The translations under genes were made by a program, and so were the position numbers. Shown here one piece after another: positions 52,177 through 60,302 of a DNA stretch of 64,000 nt; within the stretch, counting starts at the first letter, position 1; every line of letters starts with the position of its first letter. The DNA is from Prescottella soli (GTDB taxonomy: Bacteria; Actinomycetota; Actinomycetes; Mycobacteriales; Mycobacteriaceae). Below the pieces are notes generated by a model, which was given only the letters and a program-made list of their open reading frames with translations, made no database searches and was not told the DNA's origin. The stretch is taken from contig NZ_CP157276.1 in assembly GCF_040024445.1 (NCBI RefSeq), positions 3,348,001-3,412,000 of the forward strand, written 5' to 3'.

Positions 52177-52953
52177 TCAGTTGCCCTGCGTCGCCATGTA
52201 GCGGGCCGGGTACTCGCCGCCGCCGTGGACCGCCAGGTCCGCGCCGTTGACGTACGACGACAGGTCGCTGCCCAGGAACAGGCACGCCTTGGCGATGTCC
52301 GACGGGACGGCCATGCGCTCCATCGGCAGCGTGCGGGTCACCGCGGCGCCGCCGTCCTCGCCGTACACCGACGCCGCCGCCTCGGTGCGGATCAGTCCGG
52401 TGGTGATGTGGTTGACGCGCACCTTGGGTGCCCACTCGATCGCGAGCGCCTTGGTCAGTCCGAGGAGTCCGGCCTTCGCCGCGGTGTAGGCCGCGGTGCC
52501 CGGCTGCGGCTGATGCGCCGAGACGCTGCCGATGTTCACGATCGCCCCGCCCGTCTCCTGCTCGCGCATAACGAGATTCGCGGCCTGGGCCATGTAGTAC
52601 GGCGCCAGCAGGTTGAGCGCGACGATCTTCTCGACGAAGCGCGGCGACACCGTCGCGGCATCGGCGTCGGGGGAGCCGCCGGCGTTGTTGACCAGCACGT
52701 CGAGGCGGCCGAAGCGGCAGGCGGCGTCCTCCATGAGGGCGGTCGCGTCGGCCGGGTCGCGGACGTCCACGGCGCGGAAGGCGGCGCTGCGGCCGTCGAC
52801 GGTCGGCAGGGTGTCGGGCTCGTTGCGCGCGCACACCAGCACGTCAGCGCCCGCCTGCAGGAAGTGCTCGGCGATGGCGAAGCCGATGCCCTTGGTGCCG
52901 CCCGTGACGACCACTGCGCGACCGGAGAAGTCGATCGGGTTGGGGTAGTTCAT
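52177..52953 (-). CDS. SDR-family oxidoreductase
   Basis: A 258-residue classical SDR: VVTGGTKGIGFAIAEHFL, LVNNAGGSPDAD, IVNIGSVSAHQPQPGTAAYTAAKAGLLGLTKALAIEWAP and GADLAVHGGGEYPARYMAT at the end. All catalytic residues are kept. The ATG at 52953 has AGAAAGG upstream. It is divergent from the SDR at 53136; a CAAGCAAATGCTTG palindrome lies between. Role in the pathway unknown. Confidence 0.8.
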   Translation of the reverse strand: MNYPNPIDFSGRAVVVTGGTKGIGFAIAEHFLQAGADVLVCARNEPDTLPTVDGRSAAFRAVDVRDPADATALMEDAACRFGRLDVLVNNAGGSPDADAATVSPRFVEKIVALNLLAPYYMAQAANLVMREQETGGAIVNIGSVSAHQPQPGTAAYTAAKAGLLGLTKALAIEWAPKVRVNHITTGLIRTEAAASVYGEDGGAAVTRTLPMERMAVPSDIAKACLFLGSDLSSYVNGADLAVHGGGEYPARYMATQGN

Positions 52954-53047
52954 GCGAACTGCCTTTCTGTCGTGTCGCAGCGCCCGCACACCATGAGGAT
53001 CCTTGGTGCCCAGAAGTTTTCGCCACCAATTTCGCGATAACGCTGCG

Positions 53048-53065
53048 CTCAAGCAAATGCTTGGT
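53048..53065. promoter_or_regulatory. Palindromic operator CTCAAGCAAATGCTTGGT
   Basis: Core CAAGCA-AA-TGCTTG (53050-53063), the same sequence type as the site at 2022-2039. It lies between the divergent SDR genes starting at 52953 and 53136. Confidence 0.55.
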
Positions 53066-53135
53066 TGAGAATAGTCGACTGGAGGTCTGTCACACCAGGT
53101 CTTCCCAGTTCACGAGACTTCGAGAGCGAGTACAC

Positions 53136-53897
53136 ATGGGCAAGCTTGACGGCAAGGTCGCACTCATCACGGGCGCCGGACAGGGCATCGGCCAGGGCAT
53201 CGCGCACGCGCTGGCCAAGGAGGGCGTCTCGATCGCCGTCTCGGGCCGGACCGAGTCGAAGCTCGTCAAGACGGTCGAACAGATCGAGGCCTACGGCGGC
53301 AAGGCGGTGGCCGTGCCGTGCGACGTCAGCAAGGCCGAGGACATCGATGCGGCGGTCGCACGCACCCTCGAGCACTTCGGTGGGGTCGACATCCTGGTGA
53401 ACAACGCCAACGACTGCAAGCCGGGCCCGCTGCTGTCCGTCACCGATGAGGACTTCGAGCGATCGTTCGAGACCGGTCCGCTCGCGACCCTGCGCCTGAT
53501 GCGGGCGTGCTACCCGTCCATGAAGGAACGCGGCGGCGGTTCGATCATCAATCTCGTCACGTCGGCGGCGGTCCGGTGGGACGCGAGCAACTACGGTGCC
53601 TACGCCGCGACCAAGGAGGGGATGCGGGCCCTGACGCGTGCCGCGGCCTGCGAATGGGGTGTCGACGGCATCCGCGTCAATGCGATTGCGCCCCATGCCC
53701 TGTCGCCGGCGCTCGAGTGGTGGATCAACGAGTACCCCGAGGAGGCCGAGGAGTTCAAGGCCGGTATCCCGCTGCGTCGCATCGGCGATCCCGAGAGCGA
53801 CATCGGGCGGGCTGTCGTCTTCATCGTGAGCAGCGACGCCGGCTACCTCAGCGGCGCCACCATCCCGCTCGACGGCGGCCAGTCCCGCTGGGGCTGA
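53136..53897 (+). CDS. SDR-family oxidoreductase
   Basis: A 253-residue SDR with ALITGAGQGIGQGIAHALAK, VNNANDCKPGPLL in place of NNAG, SIINLVTSAAVRWDASNYGAYAATKEGMRALTRAAACEWG and SGATIPLDGGQSRWG. It resembles the SDRs at 5774 and 34449. The ribosome binding site is weak (GAGAGCGAG). It is followed five bases later by the broken 2-hydroxyacid dehydrogenase gene. Confidence 0.78.
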   Translation: MGKLDGKVALITGAGQGIGQGIAHALAKEGVSIAVSGRTESKLVKTVEQIEAYGGKAVAVPCDVSKAEDIDAAVARTLEHFGGVDILVNNANDCKPGPLLSVTDEDFERSFETGPLATLRLMRACYPSMKERGGGSIINLVTSAAVRWDASNYGAYAATKEGMRALTRAAACEWGVDGIRVNAIAPHALSPALEWWINEYPEEAEEFKAGIPLRRIGDPESDIGRAVVFIVSSDAGYLSGATIPLDGGQSRWG

Positions 53898-53902
53898 CGG
53901 AG

Positions 53903-54870
53903 ATGGACGGGGAGCTCGGCCGGAACCGGATCCTGGTACTCACCGCGGATCCGGCGATCGAGGTGGCCGTGCGCGATGCCGTCGGCGGCGCCGGGTCCAT
54001 CGTCCGGCCGGGTTCCCGCACCGCAGAGGTGGTGCGGGAGCTGTTGCCCGACGTCGACATCGTCGTCGCGGACTGGTCCGGGCGGCTGTCCCTGGGCGCG
54101 GAGGAGGCCGCGCTCGGCCGGCATCTGCGTCTGATCCAGCAGCCCGGCGTCGGCATCGCGTACATCGACGTCGACGCGTGGGCGGAGGCCGGCGTCCCGG
54201 TAGCGAACACGCCCGGCGGGAACGCCGCGTCCGTCGCGGAGTGGGCGTTGGCGGCCACCTCGAACCTGTGTCGCTCGATCGGCTGGGCGGACGCCGAGAT
54301 GCGCTCGGGCCGTTGGCCGCAGACGTCGATCCTGCAGCGCGACACCCGGGACCTGGGCGAGCGAAGGGTGGGACTGGTCGGTTTCGGCGACATCAACCGA
54401 CGGTGCGCCGCACTGTTCCAGGCGTTCGGGTGCGACGTGGCGTACACGTCGCGTCGGCCGGACCCGAGCTCCGCGCTGCGCCATCGCGCGCTCGACGATC
54501 TGCTGTCGGACTCCGACGTCCTGGTGGTCGCGGTCCCGCTCACGGACCGGACCAGGGGCCTGATCGGTGCGCGCGAACTGGCGCTGTTGCCTCCCGAAGC
54601 GCTGGTGGTCAATGCGGCCCGGGGCCGGTCGTCGACGAGGCCGCACTGGCCGCGGCGATCCGGTCCCGCTCGGTGGCCGGCGCTGCGCTGGACGTCTTCG
54701 CCGTCGAACCGCTCGATCCCGCCAGCGAACTGTTCGACCTCGACAACGTGGTGCTCAGTCCCCACTTCGCCGGCGGTAGTTCCACCGCGCGGCAGCGGAT
54801 GTTTCGCATGACCGGCGACAACGTCGCGCGGGTGTGCCGCGGCGAGGCGCCGCTGTGGACGGTCGGCTGA
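53903..54870 (+). pseudogene. D-2-hydroxyacid dehydrogenase, frameshifted near the catalytic region
   Basis: The first 240 codons encode an NAD-dependent 2-hydroxyacid dehydrogenase (PDVDIVVADWSG, HLRLIQQPGVGIAYIDVDAW, NTPGGNAASVAEWAL, VGLVGFGDINRRCA, LPPEALVVNAARG). After NAARG the frame is lost; the expected PVVDEAALAAAIRSRSVAG and FDLDNVVLSPHFAGGS follow in the +2 frame to a stop at 54868-54870. One base is missing in the C/G tract at 54618-54628. So it is either a recent pseudogene or a sequencing error. A close, so far intact relative begins at 63585. The nucleotide motif is GFGDIN, with Asn where Gly is usual. Confidence 0.75.
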
Positions 54871-54946
54871 CACCTCGCCGCCCGCTTCGGTGGCCGCTGG
54901 TATCGAAACGAACATTCGATCGATTCTCGGTAGGCTCTGCGCACCG

Positions 54947-54963
54947 GTCCCGCTGAATGGGAC
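54947..54963 (+). promoter_or_regulatory. 17-bp regulon motif before IclR gene 2
   Basis: GTCCCGCTGAATGGGAC with perfect outer arms, 21 bases upstream of the ATG at 54985, a position that would block its own promoter. A second inverted repeat, ATCGAA-N7-TTCGAT, lies at 54902-54920. Confidence 0.6.
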
Positions 54964-54984
54964 GGCGATCGTAGGAGGCACCTG

Positions 54985-55731
54985 ATGGTGACATCGCTGC
55001 TGGGTAAGGTGCGCCTGCTGCTCGAGTCCTTCGATGCCGAGTCGGGTTCGCTGTCGCTCACCGAGTTGTCGCGGCGCAGCGGGGTGGCCAAGGCCACCGT
55101 GCACCGGCTCGCGGCCGAGATGGTCGAACTGGGGCTGCTCGAGCGGGTCGCTACCGACTACCGGTTGGGACTGCGGCTGTTCGAACTGGGTCAACTGGTG
55201 CCGACGCAGCGGATCCTGCGGGACGCCGCGCTCCCGTTCCTGCAGGAACTGCACGCGATCACCCGCGAGACCGTCCACCTCGCGATCCGGGACGGCCTCG
55301 ATGTGCTGTACATCGACAAGATCTCCGGGCACGGGTCGGTGGACCTGCCGTCCCGCGTCGCAGGCCGGCTGCCGGTCGAGGTCACCGCCACCGGCAAGGT
55401 CATGCTCGCCTTCTCGTCGCCCGCGGTGTTCGAGCAGGTTGTCGCCCGTGGCCTCGCGAAGTACACACATCGCTCGGTGGCGTCGGCGGCAATGCTGCGC
55501 CGGCAACTCGAACGCGCCCGCAGCGAGGCGATGACGGTCGAGGCCGAGGAGGTTCGGCTCGGGACGGCCAGCGCGGCGGTCCCGATCTTCTCGGGAGGAT
55601 CGACCGTTGTCGGCGCCATCAGCGTGTCGACGAGCACGGCCCGGATGAACGTCGCCCGGATCTCGGGACCGCTGCAGACCGCGGGGCAGGGCGTCAGTCG
55701 AGCGCTCCACGAGATCGCGCGGACGGCCTGA
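54985..55731 (+). CDS. IclR-family transcriptional regulator 2
   Basis: A 248-residue regulator with LLESFDAESGSLSLTELSRRSG then VAKATVHRLAAEMVELGLLER as the helix-turn-helix, and the effector domain VHLAIRDGLDVLYIDKISGHGSVDLPSRVAG, EVTATGKVMLAFSS and SVSTSTARMNVARI. AGGAGG lies six bases before the ATG. It probably regulates itself through the motif at 54947. The last 38 bases overlap the 3' end of the MFS gene on the other strand. It is the second candidate, with the IclR at 11178, for reading the 17-bp palindrome. Confidence 0.9.
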   Translation: MVTSLLGKVRLLLESFDAESGSLSLTELSRRSGVAKATVHRLAAEMVELGLLERVATDYRLGLRLFELGQLVPTQRILRDAALPFLQELHAITRETVHLAIRDGLDVLYIDKISGHGSVDLPSRVAGRLPVEVTATGKVMLAFSSPAVFEQVVARGLAKYTHRSVASAAMLRRQLERARSEAMTVEAEEVRLGTASAAVPIFSGGSTVVGAISVSTSTARMNVARISGPLQTAGQGVSRALHEIARTA

Positions 55732-56950
55732 CGACGGCCCCCAACGCGAACAGTGCGAGCACCGCCGAACCGGTCATCGCCACGGCGATCGCCAGGGACG
55801 TGTTCCCCAGCAGCCCGACGATCGGGGCGATGACCGCCGCCGCCCCGAACTGCGCGAACCCCACCATCGCCGCCGCGGTGCCCGCAGCCTCTCCGTGCCG
55901 GGACAGTGCGAGCGCCGGTGCATTCGGCATCACGAACCCGGTGGCGCACAGCAATGCCAGGACCGGCAGCGCGAAGCCGAGGAATCCGCCGGTGTCGGTC
56001 GCCGCCAACCCGATCGCGACGGCTCCGAGCACGGTGCTCACCGCGAGCGACGCCACGCAGATGCCCATCGGCGTCCAGCGCCCCAGCAGCACGACGTTGA
56101 GTTGGGACGCGCCGATCAGCACGACGGCGCCGGCGGCGAACGCGATGCCGTAGACCCCGGGCGCCAGCTCGAACTGGTCCTGCATCACGAACGACGAGCC
56201 TGCGATGTACGCCCAGAGCACCGCCCGGCCGAGCCCGCACACCAGCACCAGCACCATGAACTGCCCGTCGCGGGCCAGCGTCGCGTACGTGCGCAGCACC
56301 GGTGCGACACCGCGGCCGACCCGTGCCGACGGCGGCAGTGTCTCGGGCATCGCGACCCCACCGAGCACGATCATGACGAGCCCGAGACCGGCGAGCACGA
56401 GGAACACCCCGTGCCACGAGACCGCCGTCAGCAACACGCCGCCGATCGACGGCGCCAGGATCGGGGCGACGCCCATGACGAGCATCAGCCGCGACATCAC
56501 GACGGCGGCGTCCCGGCCGTCGAACAGATCGCGGACGACGGCCATCGCGATCACCCCGGTCGCGGCCGCGCCGAGCCCCTGCAGCGCGCGCAGTGCGCCG
56601 AGGACCGCGATCGACGGCGCGAACCAGCAGGCCACCGACGCCGCGACGTGCAGCGACGTCCCGATGACGAGCGGACGTCGGCGTCCGAACACGTCGGAGA
56701 GCGGCCCGATCACCAGTTGGCCCAGGGCCAGGCCGAGCAGCGTCCCGGTGAGCGTGAGCTGCACGGCGGCGTCCGACGTCAGGAAATCGTCGGTGATCGC
56801 GGGTAGCGCCGGCAGGTACATGTCCACCGTGAACGGCCCGAGGGCGGTGAGCAGGCCGAGGATCACGACCAGTCGGATCCGGCTCCCGCCCTCGGGCGCG
56901 GCGACGCGGGCACCCTCGCGGGCCGCGTCGGTCGTCGCGTCGGCCGTCAC
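55694..56950 (-). CDS. MFS exporter, Bcr/CflA drug-resistance type
   Basis: A 418-residue inner-membrane protein with about 12 hydrophobic segments. The signatures LGPFTVDMYLPALPAITDDF, GPLSDVFGRRRPLVIG, LRALQGLGAAATGVIAMAVVRDLFDG and GGVLLTAVSWHGVFLVLAGLG are those of the Bcr/CflA family. Such proteins export small molecules, here perhaps a substrate or toxic intermediate. The GTG start at 56950 overlaps the stop of the hydrolase gene (GTGA), so the two are co-transcribed. Confidence 0.85.
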   Translation of the reverse strand: MTADATTDAAREGARVAAPEGGSRIRLVVILGLLTALGPFTVDMYLPALPAITDDFLTSDAAVQLTLTGTLLGLALGQLVIGPLSDVFGRRRPLVIGTSLHVAASVACWFAPSIAVLGALRALQGLGAAATGVIAMAVVRDLFDGRDAAVVMSRLMLVMGVAPILAPSIGGVLLTAVSWHGVFLVLAGLGLVMIVLGGVAMPETLPPSARVGRGVAPVLRTYATLARDGQFMVLVLVCGLGRAVLWAYIAGSSFVMQDQFELAPGVYGIAFAAGAVVLIGASQLNVVLLGRWTPMGICVASLAVSTVLGAVAIGLAATDTGGFLGFALPVLALLCATGFVMPNAPALALSRHGEAAGTAAAMVGFAQFGAAAVIAPIVGLLGNTSLAIAVAMTGSAVLALFALGAVVRPSARSRGALD

Positions 56951-57804
56951 GGATGCTGCTGGTTCAGGAACCCGGTCACCACGGTGTAGTAGTCGTGCGG
57001 CCGCTCCTCCTGGAGGTGGTGCGACGCCTTGTCCATCACGTACAGGTGACCGTGCTCGATCATCCGGGCGAGCATGAGCGGGTAGTCCGGCGTGAGGAAG
57101 GCGTCGTGCATGCCCCACGCGAAAAGTACCGGCGCCTGGATCATTCCGAGTTCCGCGGTGAGATCCTGCCAGTCTCCGCGGGGGTTGTCCGACGCCGCCG
57201 CGAGCGCCATCTCGTCGGGGTCGAGGCTCTGTTCGTAGCGCATGTCGAGGGTTTCCTCGGGCAGGCGCTCGCCGTCGAACCATTCGAGCTTGGTGATGAG
57301 CTGACGCATCTTCTCGCGCGTCGGGCCCTCGCCGCCGTAGTAGACGTCGCGGGCGTTGCGCCCCCGCCGGCCGTCCTCGGGCAGCGGCGCGAGCGGGCCG
57401 TAGAACACCGGCATGCTGCCGGTGATCACCAGCGAGCGCACCCGGTCGGGGTACTTCGCCGCCAGGTTCAGGGCGATGGTGCCACCCCACGAGTTGCACA
57501 CGAAATCGGCACGGTCGATGCCGAGTTCGTCGAGCAGCGCCACGATCTTGGCGGCGTGGAAGTCCCACATCGGCCCGGTGATGGTGCACTTGTCCGACAG
57601 ACCGTACTGCAGGATGTCGACGAGGATCGCGCGGCGGTCCTGCGCGAAGAGTGGAGCCACCGGCCCGAAATCGGACCACGCGGTGCAGCCCGGACCGCCG
57701 CCGTGCAGGAAGATCGTGGGCGCACCCTCGCCGAGGTCGTGGTAGTGGAACTTCACGCCGGCTGCGGTGGTGTACAAGCTGTTCGGTCGATTCGTCATGC
57801 GCAT
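56947..57804 (-). CDS. Alpha/beta hydrolase, C-C bond hydrolase type
   Basis: A 285-residue hydrolase. HGGGPGCTAWSDFGPV is the oxyanion region seen in meta-cleavage product hydrolases; the nucleophile Ser is in CNSWGGTIALNLAA, the acid in AWGMHDAF and the His in DKASHHLQEE. LQYGLSDK and WDFHAAKI replace the usual pattern, so it is distinct from hsaD at 12887. It may act on the product of the LigB dioxygenase at 61642. Two ATG codons (57804 and 57798) are possible. Divergent from the MaoC pair at 57901. Confidence 0.82.
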   Translation of the reverse strand: MRMTNRPNSLYTTAAGVKFHYHDLGEGAPTIFLHGGGPGCTAWSDFGPVAPLFAQDRRAILVDILQYGLSDKCTITGPMWDFHAAKIVALLDELGIDRADFVCNSWGGTIALNLAAKYPDRVRSLVITGSMPVFYGPLAPLPEDGRRGRNARDVYYGGEGPTREKMRQLITKLEWFDGERLPEETLDMRYEQSLDPDEMALAAASDNPRGDWQDLTAELGMIQAPVLFAWGMHDAFLTPDYPLMLARMIEHGHLYVMDKASHHLQEERPHDYYTVVTGFLNQQHP

Positions 57805-57900
57805 ACCTGACCCGATCGGCGTGCGCGGGCAAAGGATCGCGGTCCGTCAGGCGGTCCCGGTCTGTGGCCCTGCAGGTGGTGCCGCTCCTAGCGTCGCCGC

Positions 57901-58386
57901 ATGAGAACTCCACTGGACATCGTCCACGAGCGGGTGTCGTCGACGATCGGCACCCGCGAGCACCGCGACCTCGGGGCGATCCGCCCCGACGAGGCGGTCG
58001 CCTTCGCGCGCGCGTGTGCGGAGGACGACCCTCGCTACCTGGAACCGGACCGGCCGGACTTCGCGGTGCACGCCATGTACGTGCCCAGCCTGCTGCGCGG
58101 GCCCAGCGGCGCGCGGGACGGCGAGTACCGACCCGACGGGATGTTCTCCGACGAGGTGCCCGGGACGTCCGGACTCGACGTCCGGCTGATGGCTGGCGGA
58201 CAGGACATCACCTTCCACCGGACGCCGCCGCTGGGACAGCGTATCGCCGCCGACCAGACCGTCGACCGGATCGAGTGGAAGGGGCGCGACGACGCCCCGT
58301 TCCTGTTGATCACCGTCGTCAAGACCTACCGCGCGATCGCAGCCGGTGTGTTGGCGACCGTCACGGAAAGGTTCATCGTCCGATGA
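57901..58386 (+). CDS. FAS1-like dehydratase (MaoC N-terminal) subunit
   Basis: A 161-residue hot-dog protein with LGAIRPDEAVAFARACAEDDPRYL, the LMAGGQDITFHRTPPLGQRIAADQTVDRIEWKGRD block and ITVVKTYR, typical of the N-terminal hydratase half. It lacks the catalytic HxDP motif, as such partners do. The next gene, overlapping by ATGA, provides the MaoC half, so together they would form an (R)-specific enoyl-CoA hydratase. Confidence 0.78.
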   Translation: MRTPLDIVHERVSSTIGTREHRDLGAIRPDEAVAFARACAEDDPRYLEPDRPDFAVHAMYVPSLLRGPSGARDGEYRPDGMFSDEVPGTSGLDVRLMAGGQDITFHRTPPLGQRIAADQTVDRIEWKGRDDAPFLLITVVKTYRAIAAGVLATVTERFIVR

Positions 58387-58784
58387 GTGAACACGCCGCT
58401 CCCGCCGTCGGCGAGTCGATCGAATCGATTGTGCTGCAGACCGATCCGGTGCGAGTGCAACGATTCGGTGCGGCCACGCACAACGCGCACCGGATCCACT
58501 ACGACACCGCGTACGCACGGTTCGAGGGGCTCGACGACCGGGTCGTGATGGCGCAGTTGCACGGCACCCTGTTCTTCCGCGCGGCCGCCCGGTACGTGGG
58601 CGACCCGGACGCCGTGCTGTCGGTCGGGTGGCGGAACCGCGCACCCGCGTACGTCGGGACGACGCTCACGGTCACCGGGTCGGTGCGCGAGGTCCACGAC
58701 GATCGGATCGTTCTGGACCTCGAGGAGCGCGACTCCGACGGGACGCTGTGCGCCGCCGGTGAGGCCGTCGTGGCCCGGCGGTGA
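58383..58784 (+). CDS. MaoC-type enoyl-CoA hydratase subunit
   Basis: A 133-residue MaoC protein. RVQRFGAATHNAHRIHYDTAYARFEGL contains the conserved Asn-His-Tyr-Asp run used for water activation, and VVMAQLHGTLFF follows. It is translationally coupled to the gene at 57901 (ATGA). A hydratase on a CoA ester is expected, although no CoA ligase is near it; the closest is at 43606. A weak half of the 17-bp motif (GCTGAGTG at 58794) lies between this gene and the Rieske gene. Confidence 0.82.
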   Translation: MSEHAAPAVGESIESIVLQTDPVRVQRFGAATHNAHRIHYDTAYARFEGLDDRVVMAQLHGTLFFRAAARYVGDPDAVLSVGWRNRAPAYVGTTLTVTGSVREVHDDRIVLDLEERDSDGTLCAAGEAVVARR

Positions 58785-58878
58785 ACCCGGTCTGCTGAGT
58801 GAACCGGATCCGTTGGAAGGACGGAGGGTTCGTCGGAAGATCTGCGTACCAAAAGATCTCGTGTCGAGAGGACTTCAC

Positions 58879-60174
58879 ATGACTGGTGTCGAGGCGCCGG
58901 ACGCCACGCAGGCGCTCCCGGAGAGGCCGCGCGCGGCCGGTCGGCAGGACTGGACGGCGTGGCCCCGATACAACGAGGCCGGCAGCGGCTACCGGGGCTA
59001 CTGGTACCCGGTGACGTGGTCCAGCCACATCACCAAGGATCCCAAGAGCTACACGATCTGCGGCGAGAAGCTCGCCATCATTCGTGACAGCGGCAAAGTG
59101 TATGCGCTGCACGACCGTTGCCCGCACCGCGGTGTGCCGCTGTCGGAGGGCGACCAGCAGTTCCCGGGCACCGTCAGCTGCCCGTACCACGGCTGGACGT
59201 TCCGGCTGAACGACGGCAAACTGGCCGCGGTCATCACCGACGGACCCGACTCGAAGATCTGCGGCAAGCTCTCCGTCCGGACGTACGCCATCGAGGAACG
59301 GCTCGGTCTGGTGTGGGTCTACATTCCGATCGCGGAGGAGCCCGCGCCGCCGATCGACGAGCAGTTGCCCCGCGAACTCGTCGAGAACGAGGGCATCGTG
59401 GGCGGCCGCATCCAACCGCGCGGCGGCAACTGGCGATTCGCGTGCGAGAACGGCTTCGACGAGGGGCACGCCAAGTACCTGCACCGCACCGCGCTGTGGC
59501 GGCTGTTCAAGCCCATGCCCACGTGGAACATCACCAGCATCGTGCCCGAGGGCCGGTGGCTCTTCCGAGTGCAGGAGGAGGTCTACTGGGAGGCGGACTT
59601 CCCCGGCGTGGGCAAGTGGACCAACAAGCGCTGGTGGAAGAAGAAGCCCGACGAGACCCAGATCTCGCAGATCGGCAACGTCGGTGCGGGCCTGAAGGTG
59701 AACCCCGTGATCGAGGCCCAGAAGTTCCCGGGCTTCGCCTCGCTGTCGATGCCCGGCGTGCTGCGGATCGCCTACCCGAACTTCATCCACTACGAGTTCT
59801 ACGTCCCGGTCGACGAGGACAACCACCAGTACGTGGGCCTCATGGTCAACTTCGTCACCGGCACAGCGAAGCTCGGCTTCTACGCCAAGTACCTCGGCGC
59901 GATCCGCTGGTTGTTCCACGGCCAGTTCTCGGGCCAGGACGAGTGGATGGTCCGCGTCACCGACGCGCCGCCGGAGAAGCTCTACCGCCCCGACATCTCG
60001 CTCACCGCGTGGCGCAACCTCGCCGAGGAGGAGTACGCCGAGAAGATCGCCGCCGCGGTGGCGCACACCCCGCAGCCACCGACCCGCCCGGTGCGTGAGC
60101 GCCGCCGAGCCACCCCCGCCGCGGAATCGGGCGATGCCGCAGCGGCACCGCACACCCCGGCCGCTTCGGACTAG
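58879..60174 (+). CDS. Rieske [2Fe-2S] aromatic ring hydroxylating oxygenase
   Basis: A 431-residue Rieske oxygenase, longer than KshA. Cys81/His83 and Cys101/His104 (RCPHRGVP and SCPYHGWTF) form the Rieske site. The non-heme iron site is read near ENGFDEGHAKYLHRTALW. The C-terminal 35 residues are a disordered Pro/Ala/Arg-rich tail (RRRATPAAESGDAAAAP). It resembles phthalate- or 3-ketosteroid-type monocomponent oxygenases; no ferredoxin or reductase is encoded in the window. It opens an operon with a small peptide, an M20-like protein, a LigB dioxygenase and a hydrolase. Confidence 0.85.
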   Translation: MTGVEAPDATQALPERPRAAGRQDWTAWPRYNEAGSGYRGYWYPVTWSSHITKDPKSYTICGEKLAIIRDSGKVYALHDRCPHRGVPLSEGDQQFPGTVSCPYHGWTFRLNDGKLAAVITDGPDSKICGKLSVRTYAIEERLGLVWVYIPIAEEPAPPIDEQLPRELVENEGIVGGRIQPRGGNWRFACENGFDEGHAKYLHRTALWRLFKPMPTWNITSIVPEGRWLFRVQEEVYWEADFPGVGKWTNKRWWKKKPDETQISQIGNVGAGLKVNPVIEAQKFPGFASLSMPGVLRIAYPNFIHYEFYVPVDEDNHQYVGLMVNFVTGTAKLGFYAKYLGAIRWLFHGQFSGQDEWMVRVTDAPPEKLYRPDISLTAWRNLAEEEYAEKIAAAVAHTPQPPTRPVRERRRATPAAESGDAAAAPHTPAASD

Positions 60175-60185
60175 AGGAGAAGACG

Positions 60186-60302
60186 ATGTTCAAGACTCTC
60201 GTGAGCGTGACGCTCGGTGTCCTGCTTGCAGCCGGGGCGCCCGTGGCCTGGCGCTTCGTCGCAGCCCGCAGCAATACTCAGGTACACCAGGTCAACTCGT
60301 GA
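60186..60302 (+). CDS. 38-residue single-span membrane peptide
   Basis: Reading from the ATG at 60186: MFKTLVSVTLGVLLAAGAPV, then a basic segment AWRFVAARSN and a polar tail TQVHQVNS, stop at 60300-60302. GAGGAG lies ahead of the ATG. The start of the next gene (GTG 60299) overlaps its stop (GTGA), so it is coupled on both sides. One hydrophobic segment of about 18 residues, no Cys. It was too short for typical gene calling. It may tether or stabilise the Rieske oxygenase or its neighbour. No family is recognised. Confidence 0.6.
   Translation: MFKTLVSVTLGVLLAAGAPVAWRFVAARSNTQVHQVNS

Noticed and set aside
53882-53898. GTCCCGCTGGGGCTGAC, looks like the 17-bp motif
   Set aside because: It is the coding end of the SDR gene (QSRWG) and lacks the right arm.
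58789-58805. GGTCTGCTGAGTGAACC before the Rieske gene
   Set aside because: Only the centre GCTGAG resembles the motif; the arms do not match, so no firm site is called.
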